Below are positions 12,374-22,725 of a DNA stretch of 64,000 bases, piece by piece; within the stretch, counting starts at the first letter, position 1, and each line of letters opens with the position of its first letter. Where the stretch lies: NCBI GenBank assembly GCA_037833965.1, contig AP031352.1, forward strand, positions 30,878,501-30,942,500, given 5' to 3'. Made by a program: the position numbers and the translations under genes. Under the pieces are notes generated by a model that was not told where the DNA came from, did not search any database, and was given only the letters and a program-made list of their open reading frames with translations. This DNA is from Marchantia polymorpha subsp. ruderalis (taxonomy: Eukaryota > Streptophyta > Marchantiopsida > Marchantiales > Marchantiaceae).

Positions 12374-13957
12374 TGCAAGTTTTGATTTTGATGGGTTTTG
12401 AGATCTACATCAGCTTTCTATCCGGCGATCATCCATCTCCAGAGATAGAATCACTTACTCTTTCTTGAAGATCACGGACTGTTTGTACAGAGTGGTGAAC
12501 GTTGGAAACAACATAGTGGATGGAAGAAAACATGTAGTAATAATGGCAGGAGTAGACGGGGAAGTTTTACTTTATGCTTCCCAATCCTCACAATCCAAGG
12601 GCACCAGACATCGTAGCTGGGAATAGTCTTTTCCATCTAGATTCGGCCTTATGGTTTTGGAGGATGTATTTCGTGATAGGCATGATCATTTTCTGGACCA
12701 GTTTTTTGGTGGTTCTGGATGCTCTTCTTCATGGCCCAAGCAGATGAGACCATCCTGCCGTGGTTGAGGTTTTAGTTTTTGCTTCATCATCGACATAGAC
12801 GCCCAACTTTTGTAAATGTTCTCTCAATCCACCGTACATGTTTTGATGAACCGAATAATTTCTGTCTCCCATCTGCGTGTTCTCTCGAATGTCTTTGATG
12901 GAGTTCAACGATATGATTGGATCAGTATGTGAGAAGTCACATCTGTGCATATGACATGTTCACTGGAGTTGGGTCTAGTGTGTATCTTTGAAGGTGAAAG
13001 AGCTCACCGTGTAAAGATAGCCTTTGACAAGTGCTCGAAACTGGTTGGGAAGTCTCGGAAGTGAGTGTAGACAGTTATTTGCCGTAACGTAGTGAGCACA
13101 TTAACAGTGCTCTCCTACTCACAGGGCAACGAGCCGAGTAATATGACGGCCTGTCCACATGGTTGATGCAGTCGGAGTAACAAAGTTCATCATTGGCACT
13201 CGCACAGTTCCTAGCTGTCACTTGTCACTTGAGAAGCCAGGGAGGCGGGCAGAGAATTCTACATCCTTTTGTTATAATGATATCCAGTACCGAGTATTTG
13301 ACAGCTGCAGCTTTAGTTAATCCTCGCAGTCTGAGCACTCTGCGCACATCAGAGGCTCGAGGCGAATCTGCAGCTTCTTTTTCCGTAGAACTTGCAACCT
13401 GGGACAGCGTGCTCGTCAATCCTTGTCTTGAAGTTTTGGGAAGCTCTACGGATTTTCCGAGCTAACAACAGTCTTACAACTGCGACGGAGGTAGTAAACT
13501 CCAATCGAAACTCAGTATGGAGTAACACGAAATCCCTATTGCAGCTGGACTGTATATTGGCCCGAGATCCAGCTCCTCTACTCAAACTAAAACCCGAACT
13601 GCGATGAGGGCAAATTAGAGAAGAGGGCGTGATTGGGAGGAGTTCAGAGGATTTCAGCGGATTTCCGAACCATCGAACACTGGCCCCTCACGTTGGAGTG
13701 CATATCATGTGATGTCGGATGGGCCGATTTCCTTCGTCTGGCGAGGATTACAGTCTTGGGAACTTCCGTCGACGATTGGGCAGCCGACTTTAAGTTTAGT
13801 TTATAGTGTCAGTGGATGTACGGCAGACACCGAAGCGAAGGAAGAAGAGAAGCATGGGCTTTGTGCTCCTTTGAACTGGATCTCAATTAATGTTGTATTG
13901 AGGAGGGCACATGCTTTTTTAAGCTAAATATTATTAAATAACAGTCCCTAACAACCA
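12374..13957. other. DSS1 3' region and intergenic spacer
   Basis: The first few hundred bases presumably contain the DSS1 3' UTR. On the opposite strand, 12582-12950 reads as a protein-like frame interrupted by a single stop; it matches no family I know. Sequence from 13100 to 13930 is of mixed composition with short open frames in several phases and no recognisable gene. Confidence 0.4.
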
Positions 13958-14029
13958 GCCGACCTAGCTCAGTGGTAGAGCGCGTGGCTTTTAACCACGT
14001 GGTCGTGGGTTCGATCCCCACGGTCGGCG
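13958..14029 (+). tRNA. tRNA-Lys (anticodon UUU)
   Basis: A complete 72-nt cloverleaf. The acceptor stem GCCGACC pairs with GGTCGGC, followed by discriminator G. The D stem is GCTC/GAGC, the anticodon stem CGTGG/CCACG with loop CTTTTAA, and the T arm has a GTGGG/CCCAC stem with the TTCGATC loop. The anticodon TTT is at 13990-13992, decoding AAA/AAG lysine codons. There is no intron. The D loop (AGTGGTA) is one base shorter than the usual AGTTGGTA. A short T run (14059-14062) about 30 bases downstream could serve as Pol III terminator. CCA is not encoded, as expected for a nuclear gene. Confidence 0.96.
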
Positions 14030-16710
14030 GTTGTGGCAAATACATATATGGCTCTTCATTTTACTTTTGTGTGCTTCGTTTTTTCATTAATATAATTAGG
14101 CTTTTGGTTAGACAATTTCTGGTGACTTTGAGTTTACGGGTGCCACTTTATAATCTTGACAAGGTGATCGATCGTTATTGGCAGTGAGTGTGAAGTCAAC
14201 AACCAAGTTTTCAAAGTAGAGGATTATGAACAGAGATTACATACTCAATTTCTCAACATTGGAATATTTGGAATAACGTGAATGTTTGGAATAATGTGAA
14301 CATGTTCATGAGTTGGAAAGCTTGTCTTACAAATCCAAAAGAATTACCATTTTAGTTAACCTATGATGTACTCTTTTAAGCAACATGTTTCAATTGCTTT
14401 ACATAAATCACTAGCCAACATTATAGACAAAAAGTCAAAAGCATAAATTGATGCAGCAGTATGCATTCATAGAAAATTATTTGTAGATCCTTCTAATTAT
14501 ATGTAGTTTGGATAAGCATTGATTTAAAGCATCACTACAGAGCTTTGATTTCCTGTTTGATATCTTACAAATATACAAACTTTGATATCTTTCTATACTT
14601 TATATCCATTTGGTCTCTTGCTATATGAAAAAAGTATTATGAAACTCAAATAAAAGGTTTTTCTTTCCAGGTGACAAGAAAAGAATACAAGAATCTAGGT
14701 GATTCACTCTACATGGATAAAATTAGCATAAATTATTATGTAGTACTTCTTTGAAACATTTTGTGTCTCACGTAAATGTTTATTTAACCTAATGATTTTG
14801 GAACATCATTATTTTACGTTGATCATTTGAGATTGATTGAAACAATATTTATAGATCATTAAATATTTATCGTGAGAATACATATCGTCATGCAACATAT
14901 ATTGCTTACATACCATACATACATACACACAAATCATAGACGAAAGTATACACAAAACAAGTGTATCACAACTCTAAGAACGGTTACTTCTTTGAGTGAA
15001 AATCCGTGAAAGACCTATTGTAATAAAACACTAAATGAAAGATCACAAACAGTTGAGCCAAGCTGATTCCACTACTAGTAGAATGCATGCCAATGCTAAT
15101 GTGAATCTCGATCCGGGTTATACTCACGAATGGATATCTTCCATCGCTGAAGTCTCAACTCTACCGAACTAACCGTTCCGAATGATATACCTCTCGCGTA
15201 CATGGGTATGAGTATTACCACAAGTCCTACTCACTAGATCAACCTCAACCCTAATATGCATAGAATCATATTTAACTAGTTTACTTAGTCCCATTGCATA
15301 GTATATACCTCAGCAAACATACGTACAATAATAACATGTATACTTTTAAACTCAGTTGATGTGAACATTCAGGCAACAAAAATAAACAAAAAAAACTTCA
15401 TTGAATTTGCAACATTTTATTTGAACTCAACTCAAATTTGACCAACTTTGCAAGTTTACAATTCTCTTTGTTACTTTTGAACTTCTTGGTACTAAAATGA
15501 CAAAGACTATAGTGAGACATTCAGATTTATCATATAAGTTTTGAGAGAAGTTGTGAAGTCAAAAAATTAGTTGGTAAATCTTTCTCCGTCTAATGAGATC
15601 AATTGCATTACGTTGTTTGGATTGGAATATGTATTGTATAGATCATAGCCCTTTAGTAGTTCTACATGTGATGCGCATCATACCATATCCAAAAAAAATA
15701 AATTTAACATATACTATATTTTAGAAATTATTTTTTGGTAAAATGATTATCAAAGTGATGTCTTGGGATTGCAAAGTACCTTTCAGATCTTCAAGAAATA
15801 TGTAGATTATGGAATTTGCATCTTCCAAGACATGAGTAAAGAGTAAGATTGCTAAGGATAGATAAGGTCAAATTAATGTAATTATAAATAGTTAGAGTAA
15901 TCAGCTTAATACTGTATGAGAGAGCTGGTTGTAACTTTAACTGATACAATTAGAAATTTCAATAAAGGAAACTTTGTGTTTCATGGACATAGCCTCGCTA
16001 GTGCGAATCACAAAATTTCCAGTGTGAAAAATTCCAAAATTTCAAAAATTAGAATTTTAGAAAGTAGAATACCAATGTCTGATAAGCCAATGCAACGAGG
16101 TGAACCATCACTTTCTTCGTGTAAATTCTGGAATATGAGAAAGAAATATTTCTTTTTGGACAGACCAATTGAATATTATCAACTTTGGGACATGGTTTAT
16201 AGTTAAGAAAACAAAGTTGCATTTGAGAGATTAATTGCATCAAAAAACAGAGTTGCTGGAAAGTAGATACCCATTTTGAACATGGATGCCGTATCTTGTT
16301 ACATTATCCATCTATCCATAGTTGGAGCAAGAAGTTACTGCAACAATGATTGAATAGGGTTTTAAAGGTTTAAAGGATTCTGTCCACCAGTCACATAAAT
16401 CAGGTAAAATAATCTTCGTAGCCAGCCATCCATCTAACGCAAAAATTATTATTTTAGACAGTATGTGCCTCCATGTTTAAAGTTGGTGTCGACTGCTCTT
16501 TTTGTAATTCCAGTATTATTATATGGACTTAAATTATTTGGCCCCGAAAGCATCAAATCTAGAGTGGCTGGTCTTGAGCCCTCTCCTCGATCACATGCGT
16601 TGCGCTCCTCGCAGAGTACAGAGGGACATAGCTGTTCTGAAGGAGGCCGGCATCGCTGGCCTTCTGTTCGAGGAATCGAAGCAGAACTTCCTGTCACTCG
16701 GAGGCAAATC
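14030..16710. other. AT-rich intergenic region before the dioxygenase pair
   Basis: Mostly AT-rich with no supported gene. A less AT-rich patch at about 15050-15260 may be transposon debris. From about 16470 the frame of the first dioxygenase is already open without stops (ATG at 16465), so a longer N-terminus is possible but not supported by family comparison. An AT-rich motif around 16515-16522 (ATTATATG) could be the TATA element of that gene. Confidence 0.45.
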
Positions 16711-18089
16711 ATGGTCGACGACATGAGCTCCGAGGACGGAGTGCCTGTGATCGATCTCGCAGACATTCAGGGTCCGGGGTTGGAGAGAATCTGTGAACAA
16801 ATCGCCAAGGCTAGTGAGGAATGGGGCTTTTTCCACATCGTCAATCACGGTGTGGACCTGGATTTGATTCGGAGGACCCAGAAGGCATACATAGATTTCT
16901 TCCACTTGCCGACACAAGAGAAAAGGAAGTACATGATGACTGCAGATTTTGAGGGCTGGTCGTCTCCCGAGGTTTATAATGATCCTGATCTGATGAAATT
17001 CGGCCTGACCACGGCAAAGACGTGTGAATTCATGTACCATGTCGCGCTTTCTCGTGACCCCAATCAGCAGCCCGCACTCTCAACAATTCCACCAGCTCTT
17101 CGGTGAGAAATTCTCCTCGTAAAATTCTCCTTGCTCCCTGAAATTCTCCCCTCCCATTGAATGACTGACAATCGTACCTAATTTAAGACCTTCAGAGTCC
17201 ATCATGCATCCTGTCACATGTTTTGCTGTGACGGTGAGTTTCCATGGTCCTTGAAAACGATTGTACGTCTGTGATCAGTTTTCTGGGCCGGACAAAACAC
17301 TCTTCCAGAGTGAGAGCTAAAGCACCGTCTGATACCGAGTCCACTCTTCTCTGCAAATCACAGGCCGATGGTGCTCGAATTTGCGAAGGAAGTTACAGCT
17401 GCACAGGAGAGGGTGCTGGCAGCGATGTCCGTAGCGTTGGGGCTTGACGCAAGTGCTTTGCAGAATCGCTTCGGGCCCGCTGATGTAGGAATCCGAGCCA
17501 ATTATTATCCTTTGAAGAGAGAGGGGAAGACTGTGGGGGAGCTGCCGGCGCACTCGGACCTGCCTGCTATCGTCTTCCTCTTCGCAGACAAGGTGCCTGG
17601 GCTGGAGATCAGAAAGGACGAGCGATGGGTTCGAGTCAAGCCCGTGGCTGATGCTTTCGTCGTCAACGTGGCGGACTGTCTCGAGGTACAGCCACATCTT
17701 TCCATTGCACCCAAATGCGCACAGAGGTCGATGGTTTCCGACAGAATAGGACGGACCTGCTGCTGAGATTCGACATGGAAAGCATGCGTTGAGCTTCTCT
17801 GATGCTGATGAGCTTCGAGCATCTGGATGCTGCTGCCCAGGTGCTGAGCAACGGGAGATTCAGGAGTGCAGAGCACAGAGGAGCGGGCAGCGAGGCGGAG
17901 GAGCGGATCTCCATGGTCTCGTTCTACATGCCCTCCAAGGCCGCCACGATCGGCCCCATGGACGAGCTGCTGGACGAGACGCATCCTGCGCGGTTCCGCT
18001 CTGCCAATTTCGGCCAGATGGGGCTGGAACTGTTGTCCACGGGCCTCAAAGGCAAGGGATTTGTGGAGGCTCTCAGGATCGAAGGCTGA
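16711..18089 (+). CDS. 2-oxoglutarate/Fe(II)-dependent dioxygenase, copy A
   Basis: Three exons: 16711-17102, 17364-17685 and 17841-18089, giving 320 aa. The splice sites (CG|GTGAGA, CACAG|G, GAG|GTACAG, CCCAG|GTG) keep frame and rebuild conserved family text across the junctions. The N-terminal DIOX_N region carries VPVIDLADIQ, then EEWGFFHIVNHGV. The catalytic jelly-roll core contains RANYYP (175-180), iron ligands H194 and D196 in AHSD, H250 in EHRG, and R260-x-S262 for 2-oxoglutarate. All are intact, so the enzyme should be active in the cytosol. It belongs to the plant DOXC-type family (flavonoid, hormone and other specialised metabolism); the substrate cannot be told. The start at 16711 mirrors copy B, while an in-frame upstream ATG at 16465 would add 82 residues of non-family sequence. 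Arranged head-to-tail with copy B 1.4 kb downstream. Confidence 0.9.
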
Positions 18090-19080
18090 GCGAATCGATC
18101 TCAGATTCGTCGTCCCATTGCTCCAATTTGTGACGATGATCCAGTTTTCCTGCGAGCCGGCAACTCAGAGTCATTCATGATCGAAGTCCAGGAACGACCG
18201 AGCCAACGGGCGAACTGTGGCGGACCTTGTACCGCGTTTGCTTCTATGGTGGCCACCGACTTCTGACCACGTTAGAAAACGTAGCGTGGTGATTCCCTTG
18301 TGCAGCACAGATGAGATCTTCAAATGGGAGGCATAGCGAAGACCGGCATGCAGACAGAGAAATGCTCCGTGGCCATCAATTAATTTATATTTATATCTCG
18401 CAAGTTCAACCGGCCTCAGTTTGATATCCATCTCAAAAAATATATGGATTTATTCCGGATTACATCTATGGATATTTAATAAGAGGCGATTTTTAATTTG
18501 TTCAGATGTATCTCAGATGAATTTTTTTACAAAATTCTTGCATTCGTTTTGTAATTACATCATTGATAAATTTTTTTACAAATGTGGTGTCCTAATGATC
18601 AATTCTCTTACAAGAACTTAAAATTCGTTGGAATAAAATATATTATACAAATATTTCAAAGATGTGAAGGTTTTTTTAATAAACTATGAACTGACTGCTA
18701 ATCGACTGTTAATGTAATAAAACTTATCAAATTCAACAATAATAAATGCCCAAAGCTTTAGCAATCTACACATTGAATAAACAAAAAATATTGGATTGAT
18801 AATTTCTGTTCTTGCAAATGATTAAGAAATGTTTTAGTATAGAAGTGGCTCCACCAGTGCCTACTTACTGTAACAGAACATCAAGCACCACGTACTCACT
18901 TTCATATCTCGCATTTCTTCATTGAAAATATCATTTTCTCCGTGTCTGCTGCTGCTTGGGGCAATGGACACAGCCTCCAATTCCTCCGAAGACTTCACAT
19001 CATTCCTTCGGATTCTCCTCCTCTGCTCTCGCTGTGGATTTGCAGAGATCGACTTTAAGAAGCTGAAGTGCTCGGCTTCG
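18090..19080. other. Spacer between the two dioxygenase genes
   Basis: Contains the 3' UTR of copy A, then AT-rich sequence (18420-18900) with no gene. The last 150 bases become GC-richer leading into the promoter of copy B. Confidence 0.5.
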
Positions 19081-19088
19081 TATAAAAT
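19081..19088 (+). promoter_or_regulatory. TATA box of dioxygenase copy B
   Basis: A good TATAAAAT match in a locally GC-richer context (TCGTATAAAATCC). Transcription would be expected to start around 19110-19120, giving a leader of about 340 nt before the ATG at 19457, unless a leader intron ending at the TTTTTCTTCAG near 19350 is removed. Position-based inference. Confidence 0.5.
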
Positions 19089-19142
19089 CCTGAAAATTGA
19101 AACCCGAGAGCAGCAATCTATTTGTGCTCAAATCAAGCTGAA

Positions 19143-19182
19143 TCTGCATCCATTTCTGTGCAATCACAGAAATGGATGCAGA
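19143..19182 (+). repeat. Perfect 18-bp inverted repeat with 4-base loop (hairpin) in the leader of copy B
   Basis: The arm at 19143-19160 (TCTGCATCCATTTCTGTG) is exactly complementary to 19165-19182, with the loop CAAT. It sits about 55-100 bases after the TATA box, so it would probably be transcribed into the 5' UTR as a very stable stem. It is not a known plant microRNA that I recognise, and the arms are shorter than a normal pre-miRNA. Confidence 0.85.
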
Positions 19183-19456
19183 AGCCACAGAAGGAAATGG
19201 CGATTGACGATTCGCACCCACAGATTCTCGAGAATGCAGACTTTGACCAGATGCCAAGACTCGAATCCGTCTCGTTACTGGCGGTCAAGAGTCCACATCT
19301 GACAACCAATGAGTGCAGGAGAATATATTATTTCTTCGCTTTTTCTTCAGGTGATAGCATCGTCCGGGGTCCATGTCAAACATTCTGTTTGCAGAATTGC
19401 TTCGGTCTCCGTCGAGAGTGTTGCCAGAGCAGTTGCCTCGAGGGGGAGATTGAAGG

Positions 19457-20950
19457 ATGAAGATGGAAGACGAGGTCCCGGTGATCGACCTTGCAGGGAC
19501 GCAGGACGATGCGGGGCTGAAAAGCGTCGGTGCGCAAATCGCCAAGGCTTGTGAAGAGTGGGGCTTTTTCCAAATCATCAACCATGGCGTCGACCTGTCG
19601 TTGATGGACAGGATTCAGGAGGCGTACAGAGAGTTCTTCTACCTGCCGCCCGAAGAGAAACAAAAGTACTTGGTCGACGACCAATTTCAGGGCTGGTGCT
19701 GCCCCGAGATGTCGGGCCATGCTCGCGTGAAGAAAATTGGCCTCATCACTCCCGAGACTTGTGAGTACATGTACCACGACGTCCTGTACGGTGACCCCGA
19801 TCGCCAGAATCTAGTCCCACCAAATCCACCAGCTCTCCGGTGAGAATTTCACTTCTCCTCACTTATCTGCTCGAAATCGAGGCTTACTGTCACTCTCTCC
19901 TCTCCGATCCCATTTTACAGGTTCAATTGCTTCCACATTTGCACGAAATGAAGAATCCTCAGTCGATTCTCCGCATTGAGAGATGATTTCATGGTCAACG
20001 TCGCCACCGATCGTAGAACAGCGATTAGAAATCACTGGACCGAGTTCCCGGACCCGAGCGGGCTTCGTGCAAGCTCATCCATGGGCATGGGGACCGGGAA
20101 GGCTCGATCCATCGCGATGGCGACTGACATGTCCCGATGCTGTGCGCGTGACAGGGCGACAGTGCTCGAGTACGCGACGCAAGTGAGAGCGTTGCAGGAG
20201 AGAGTGCTGGCGGCGCTGTCGCAAGAGCTGGGGCTGGAGGCAGACGCATTGAGGAGGCTGTTCGCGCCTGCAGACGTCGGCATTCGAGCCAACTTCTACC
20301 CTCTGAAGACGGACGACAACACGGTGGGCGTGCTCCCGGCGCATTCGGATGCGCCTGTGTTCACCTTCCTTCTGGCCGACAAGGTCCCGGGCCTGGAGAT
20401 CCGCCGCCACGGACGCTGGATGCAAGTCGAGCCCCTGCAGAATGCTTTCATCGTCAACGTGGCCGATTGCCTCGAGGTGCACAACCTCTTTTGTGTTCGT
20501 AGACAGATCGATGGCCGCGAGAGGTTGTGAGCAGAATTGTGGCAACACAAACTCGTGCAACTGTGAACAGAACTGTGTCAACAAATTCGTGAAATTGTGA
20601 GAAGAATTGGGGCAACAAATTTATGGAATTGTGAGCAGAATGGTTGCAGTGGAATGGTGGTGACGATGATGGACGATGGGTGAGTGCAGGTGGTGAGCAA
20701 CGGGAGGTTCAAGAGCGTGGAGCACAAAGGCGGGGGCAATGAAGGGCGCGAGCGCATTTCCATCGGCGCCTTCTACAACCCGGCCAGGGCTGCGACGATC
20801 GGCCCCGTGGCGCAGCTTTTGGACGAGTCGTCGCGCCGGCCGCGTTATGGCTCGGCGCGCTTCGCAGACTTGCAGGACCAGTTGGTGGCCAAAGGTGTGC
20901 ACGGCAAGCGCTACGTCGAGGCCTTGAAGATCCCAGTCGAAGGATCGTGA
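19457..20950 (+). CDS. 2-oxoglutarate/Fe(II)-dependent dioxygenase, copy B
   Basis: Three exons: 19457-19839, 20155-20476 and 20690-20950, giving 321 aa. Intron positions and phases are identical to copy A, and exon 2 has the same length (322 nt), so the pair arose by tandem duplication. The N-terminus reads MKMEDEVPVIDLAG, followed by EEWGFFQIINHGV. The core has RANFYP, iron ligands H191, D193 and H247, and the 2-oxoglutarate-binding R257-x-S259. All catalytic residues are kept, so the protein is probably functional. Copy B is more GC-rich than copy A and ends slightly longer. It likely acts in specialised or hormone metabolism of the DOXC class; substrate unknown. Intron 2 carries a minisatellite and intron 1 (315 bp) stays open in frame for its last 180 bases, so retention would give an altered protein. 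Confidence 0.9.
20526..20649 (+). repeat. 34-36-bp minisatellite inside intron 2 of dioxygenase copy B
   Basis: About 3.5 head-to-tail units start at 20526, 20562, 20596 and 20630. Each begins TGTGA(G/A)(C/A)AGAA and continues with a GGCAACAAATT-like part. Copy A lacks it in the equivalent intron (155 bp against 213 bp), so it arose after the gene duplication. Confidence 0.75.
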
Positions 20951-21018
20951 AGTCGAATTTACGTTGCCAGATTTATTCGTGCAAAAAATTTGATTATAGA
21001 CAATGTTATTATACATAA

Positions 21019-21024
21019 AATAAA
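21019..21024 (+). terminator. Candidate polyadenylation signal of dioxygenase copy B
   Basis: AATAAA about 70 bases after the stop codon in AT-rich sequence, at a typical distance for a plant near-upstream element. Motif-based only. Confidence 0.4.
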
Positions 21025-21565
21025 CCTCGGGATTTCTTTATTCAACGATAAAAATACAAAATTTCCAATAGTAAAACATTGGAGATGGATACTCAATTAG
21101 GAGTTACTAGTTGTCTTTCATTTTTCGTTGCATGTGTATAGATGATGGAATGTATTTTTCTCATTAAATAAACGAAGATTTTTTAAAGTAATTCTGACCT
21201 AGAAATAGTTTTTTAATTGTAAAGTGTGATACATCACACAATGTCAAACTAAACATGGTTTTACATATACACATATAGCTTTGCATAAAAAACTAAGCAG
21301 ATAACCTTAGAGAGTAGTTAGGATTTTTGGTTTCAAAAAACATTTCATATTTGAAAAGTTTATATTACTTTCCAATTTCATTTTACAACGGTGTATGATT
21401 GTAACAAATTTTTTTAATATATACTGATAATATTACCGATGATGCGTTTGCAATCAATTAAAGTTGTGAGAATTAATGTCGTGACAAAAATCATTCTCAA
21501 TTTATTTAAAGTTAAGTTCAATTTATTTTTGGGTAACAAATATACATGATTGGCAATGCAACTTA

Positions 21566-21606
<41 letters not shown>

Positions 21607-22526
21607 CAAAAGCTATGCAATGATGTAATGAATATAGTTACATGCTAGAAATTGGATCAGTAGGATTTATTACGATGTTAAATCAAATTTTTTTACTTGG
21701 AAATGAGGATTTGATGTTGGCATGCCATAATCTCATGTTATCATTTCATTGATGTGTATATGATTATAAGAAGTTGTTAAGATAATTAACGAATTATATG
21801 ATGGTACAGAATACTTCATGTTGAAATTGGATTCAATTTAGTTATGGGTACAAATATTCACTTGAACTGTATACTATTCTTTAGAGGAATTTTATGATTT
21901 ACACTTACTTGAAAAGTTAGAAATAATTTCACAGTTTACTTAAAGAAATCTAAAGAATTATAGTGAAATTGAGTAGAAAATCTCTTCATCTAATAGAAAC
22001 ATGAAACCACATAATATTGTATTTTCATGTAACAAACATTGAGATTATATGTTTGAGTGACTAATCTACATTAAACATGCCAAAAAAACATGTACAGATG
22101 TTCATCTTGTTGAAATAATCTAGATAAAAAAAGATGTGAATTAAAGCTTCAGCACTTTGTCAAGACAAAATAATGTTATTAATAATTTTAGAATCACACT
22201 TAATTTAAGAATATTTTGGCTAATTATCAATAATTGCTTCACAATGAATTGAAAGTCAAGACAAGAAGTATTATGCTAGTAGATATTTAAACTTTAAATA
22301 CTTTTGGGAATTTTTTTTTTAATTGATAGAATGTATCGAATTCAACATTTTTTGAGCTACCTCTTTTTACCAGTCTTTATCCATATTCTAAATCCTGAAT
22401 AAATATTCAAGCCTATCATCACGAGGAAAATGTTCCCGGAGAAATTTAGATAGTTTTCAATGCGAAAAAGAAAAGCTAACACTGCTACATGCCATTTTTG
22501 TTTTCATTAGTCTCCCTGGAGAGTGA
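21025..22526. other. AT-rich spacer between dioxygenase copy B and the U2 gene
   Basis: No gene recognised. It includes a TA dinucleotide microsatellite at about 21568-21602 (some 17 units). Confidence 0.6.
21568..21602. repeat. (TA)n microsatellite
   Basis: About 17 uninterrupted TA units in AT-rich DNA. Likely polymorphic between individuals. Confidence 0.95.
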
Positions 22527-22725
22527 GGGTGGGCTGCGCCTGCCAAGGAAGTAGTGCAAGACCTAGGCGACACTGGCAGATCCTCGACAGCAAGCTGCCG
22601 AATTGGACCCGCACCCTGAAAGAAATAAGATTAATATCGTGAGGGTCGATGACCCTCGTATCAGATATTAAACTGATAAGAACAGATACTACACTTGATC
22701 TTAGCCAAAAGGCCGAGAAAGGTGT
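22527..22725 (-). ncRNA. U2 spliceosomal snRNA
   Basis: On the minus strand the 5' part reads ACACCTTTCTCGGCCTTTTG and continues through the stem I region, the branch-point-pairing GTAGTA segment and the stem IIa/b hairpin (GAGGGTC ATC GACCCTC) without interruption. The 3' half carries the plant-type stem-loop IV with loop CTTGCACTACT. U2 pairs with intron branch sites in the spliceosome. Two deviations: the second base is C rather than the usual T (ATACC), and the Sm site region reads ATTTCTTTCAG rather than a run of T followed by G. The upstream promoter lacks an obvious plant USE (RTCCCACATCG); only a weak CATATTG lies about 25 bases upstream. The 3' end (about 22527) is approximate. It may be a functional variant or a young pseudogene. 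Confidence 0.88.

Noticed and set aside
16465..16710. In-frame N-terminal extension of dioxygenase copy A
   Set aside because: Family members begin just before the VPVIDL motif; the extra 82 residues are not family-like and copy B has no counterpart. Kept only as an alternative start.
19976..20154. Alternative first exon for dioxygenase copy B
   Set aside because: The open frame before exon 2 lies in the intron homologous to copy A intron 1; splicing from exon 1 restores the conserved PPALR junction.
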